From Candidatus Omnitrophota bacterium (GTDB taxonomy: Bacteria; Verrucomicrobiota; Verrucomicrobiia; Limisphaerales; UBA1319), in assembly GCA_023473405.1 (NCBI GenBank), contig JAMCZD010000227.1:1-20366 (forward strand): DNA of 20,366 nucleotides. The letters are read 5' to 3'. How positions within the stretch are numbered: the stretch's first letter is position 1; every line of letters begins with the position of its first letter. The translations under genes and the position numbers were made by a program. Below, piece after piece: positions 20,167 to 20,366 of this stretch. Under the pieces are notes generated by a model. That model searched no databases, had not been told where the DNA came from, and was given only the letters and a program-made list of their open reading frames with translations.

Positions 20167-20366
20167 GTTCTCGTCGTCGCGGCGAAGCGTGGCGATCGTC
20201 GAGGAACAATCCGGTCCGGCCCCGATGACTCGAAGTGCCACCAGTGAAACCGGGCCCGGGGCCGTGCATGCCTTGAGGCTGGTCGATCGCGCGTTGAAGG
20301 AAGCCGGGCTCGAACCGAACGACATTCAATGCCTGGCCATTGGTTTGGGACCAGGTTCCAGTCCAC
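20147..20366 (+). CDS. tsaB: tRNA threonylcarbamoyladenosine biosynthesis protein TsaB, 5' part
   Basis: The window ends inside this gene, leaving 73 codons. The N-terminus MKILAIEFSSSRRSVAIVEE matches the first strand pair of the actin-like ASKHA fold in TsaB (typical form MKILAIDTSTxxxSVAL). HALRLVDRALKEAGLEPNDI fits the helix that follows, and LAIGLGPGSSP fits the LGPGSFTGLR segment. TsaB is the inactive paralogue that scaffolds TsaD and TsaE in t6A synthesis. The ATG at 20147 overlaps the tsaE end by 20 bp in a different frame. Departures from the typical sequence are Glu for Asp in the first motif and SSP after GPG; the last may be affected by the window edge. Confidence 0.85.
   Translation, partial: MKILAIEFSSSRRSVAIVEEQSGPAPMTRSATSETGPGAVHALRLVDRALKEAGLEPNDIQCLAIGLGPGSSP

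Noticed and set aside
1..20366. tRNA or rRNA genes, CRISPR arrays, insertion sequences, attachment sites
   Set aside because: No cloverleaf-like sequence, regularly spaced repeat, transposase motif or terminal inverted repeat was found on reading both strands.

Overview
The window looks like chromosomal DNA from a GC-rich, Gram-negative, polysaccharide-degrading bacterium, most likely Verrucomicrobiota (Pedosphaerales/Limisphaerales-like) or a relative in the PVC group. The case rests on gene families: an S1 sulfatase, a Tat-exported Gfo/Idh/MocA oxidoreductase, a secreted seven-bladed propeller lactonase, an SGNH esterase and a secreted beta-helix protein, with no SusC/SusD pair. Start codons almost without Shine-Dalgarno sequences also fit. 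The taxon is inferred from gene content, not from a marker-gene search.

Layout. (1) 81-3309, plus strand: hisF, hisI, a small membrane protein and trpE, packed with 1-4 bp overlaps or a 6 bp gap. (2) 3377-9382, minus strand: an apparent operon read from the right, aldehyde dehydrogenase > UxaE-type uronate epimerase > FSA-type small transaldolase > SDR dehydrogenase > secreted propeller lactonase. (3) 9664-11103, plus strand: a secreted S1 sulfatase, divergent from that operon. (4) 11111-13872, minus strand: an SGNH/GDSL esterase followed by a sugar-porter MFS transporter. (5) 13961-16111, plus strand: a secreted right-handed beta-helix protein, divergent from the esterase. (6) 16275-17606, minus strand: a Tat-dependent Gfo/Idh/MocA oxidoreductase. 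(7) 17957 to the end, plus strand: a CPBP membrane protease, thiL, tsaE and the 5' part of tsaB.

How it may work together. The flanks (his/trp; thiL-tsaE-tsaB) are housekeeping. The middle 13 kb reads as a carbohydrate-utilisation locus. Secreted enzymes (sulfatase, esterase, beta-helix glycosidase or lyase) would process a sulfated, acylated, probably uronate-containing glycan. The MFS porter would import the product and the minus-strand operon would catabolise it. The operon is unusual because it pairs a uronate epimerase with a transaldolase/aldolase-fold enzyme whose phosphate-contact residues look changed. No UxuA/UxaA dehydratase, KDG kinase or KDPG aldolase lies in the window. I propose, as inference only, an aldolase-type uronate route in which a ketohexuronate is split to dihydroxyacetone and tartronate semialdehyde, analogous in logic to transaldolase-based sulfoglycolysis.

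No tRNA, rRNA, CRISPR array, insertion sequence or phage gene was seen, and no transcription regulator is encoded in the window.
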